Position numbers and translations under genes: made by a program
The notes under the pieces: generated by a model
Database searches by the model: none
Told to the model about the DNA's origin: nothing
What the model saw: only the letters and a program-made list of their open reading frames with translations
Source of the DNA: Hyphomicrobiaceae bacterium
Lineage (GTDB): Bacteria > Pseudomonadota > Alphaproteobacteria > Rhizobiales > Xanthobacteraceae
Direction: 5' to 3'
Length of the DNA stretch: 64,000 nucleotides
Assembly (NCBI GenBank): GCA_021324465.1
Contig: JAJPJB010000048.1
Coordinates: 1 to 64,000, forward strand
In this document: one piece after another, positions 60,630-64,000 of the stretch
How the letters are laid out: every line of letters begins with the position of its first letter
Numbering within the stretch: position 1 is the first letter of the stretch

Positions 60630-60664
60630 CGGTGATCCCTGGGCCTTGGACCTGGGAATCACCG
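60630..60664 (+). promoter_or_regulatory. strong hairpin in the rplL-rpoB spacer (attenuator or RNase III site candidate)
   Basis: CGGTGATCCCTGGGCCTTGGACCTGGGAATCACCG folds with 7-bp outer and ~5-bp inner pairing; no following U-run. Confidence 0.5.
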
Positions 60665-60905
60665 TGATTGTCGCCTAGCGGCGAGAAGAGAATCCGGCGA
60701 TTCGGTTCCACTGCGGGTCGCTTGACCTGCGGAAGGGCCAAGTCGCTGACGCAACAGGGGCGCTCGACGCCTGTCCCGATGGTCGCGACGGATGGCGGCC
60801 TTCCGGAGAGTCGCCTTGATCGCCTCCAATGCCTCGAGCCCGCGGGCTTGAGGTGGTGGTTCGAGCCGGCGGTTCGGGCCCAACGGGTCGATTGAGCGAG
60901 AGGAC

Positions 60906-64000
<3,095 letters not shown>

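Overview
High-GC alphaproteobacterial (Rhizobiales / Bradyrhizobium-like) chromosomal window. The right end carries the conserved block tRNA-Trp–secE–nusG–rplK–rplA–rplJ–rplL–rpoB; rpoB runs off the right edge and is absent from the ORF track. To its left are: a decayed HigBA-like toxin-antitoxin locus; a CBS/cystathionine gamma-lyase pair; a large single-chain indolepyruvate:ferredoxin oxidoreductase; four ABC importers (peptide, sugar, branched-chain amino-acid type, and SsuABC/NMT1 type) mixed with flavin monooxygenases, hydrolases, Ldh, RidA and cupin genes that look catabolic; and an unusual lipid-type neighbourhood at about 45.2-52.5 kb. That neighbourhood has a UPF0104-type flippase, a GT4 glycosyltransferase, a PmtA-like methyltransferase, an Mpo1/DUF962-like membrane protein, a long class III aminotransferase and a full-length phosphatidylserine decarboxylase, followed by a GST, an ATP-grasp ligase and a flavoprotein. 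It is my best candidate for an undescribed system. Other notable items are a paired 45-bp palindromic repeat inside the nusG-rplK spacer, an L10-leader-like structured region with two in-frame rplJ starts, and a frame-broken DUF3828-like remnant beside the tRNAs. All family calls come from reading motifs in the translations; no database search was run.
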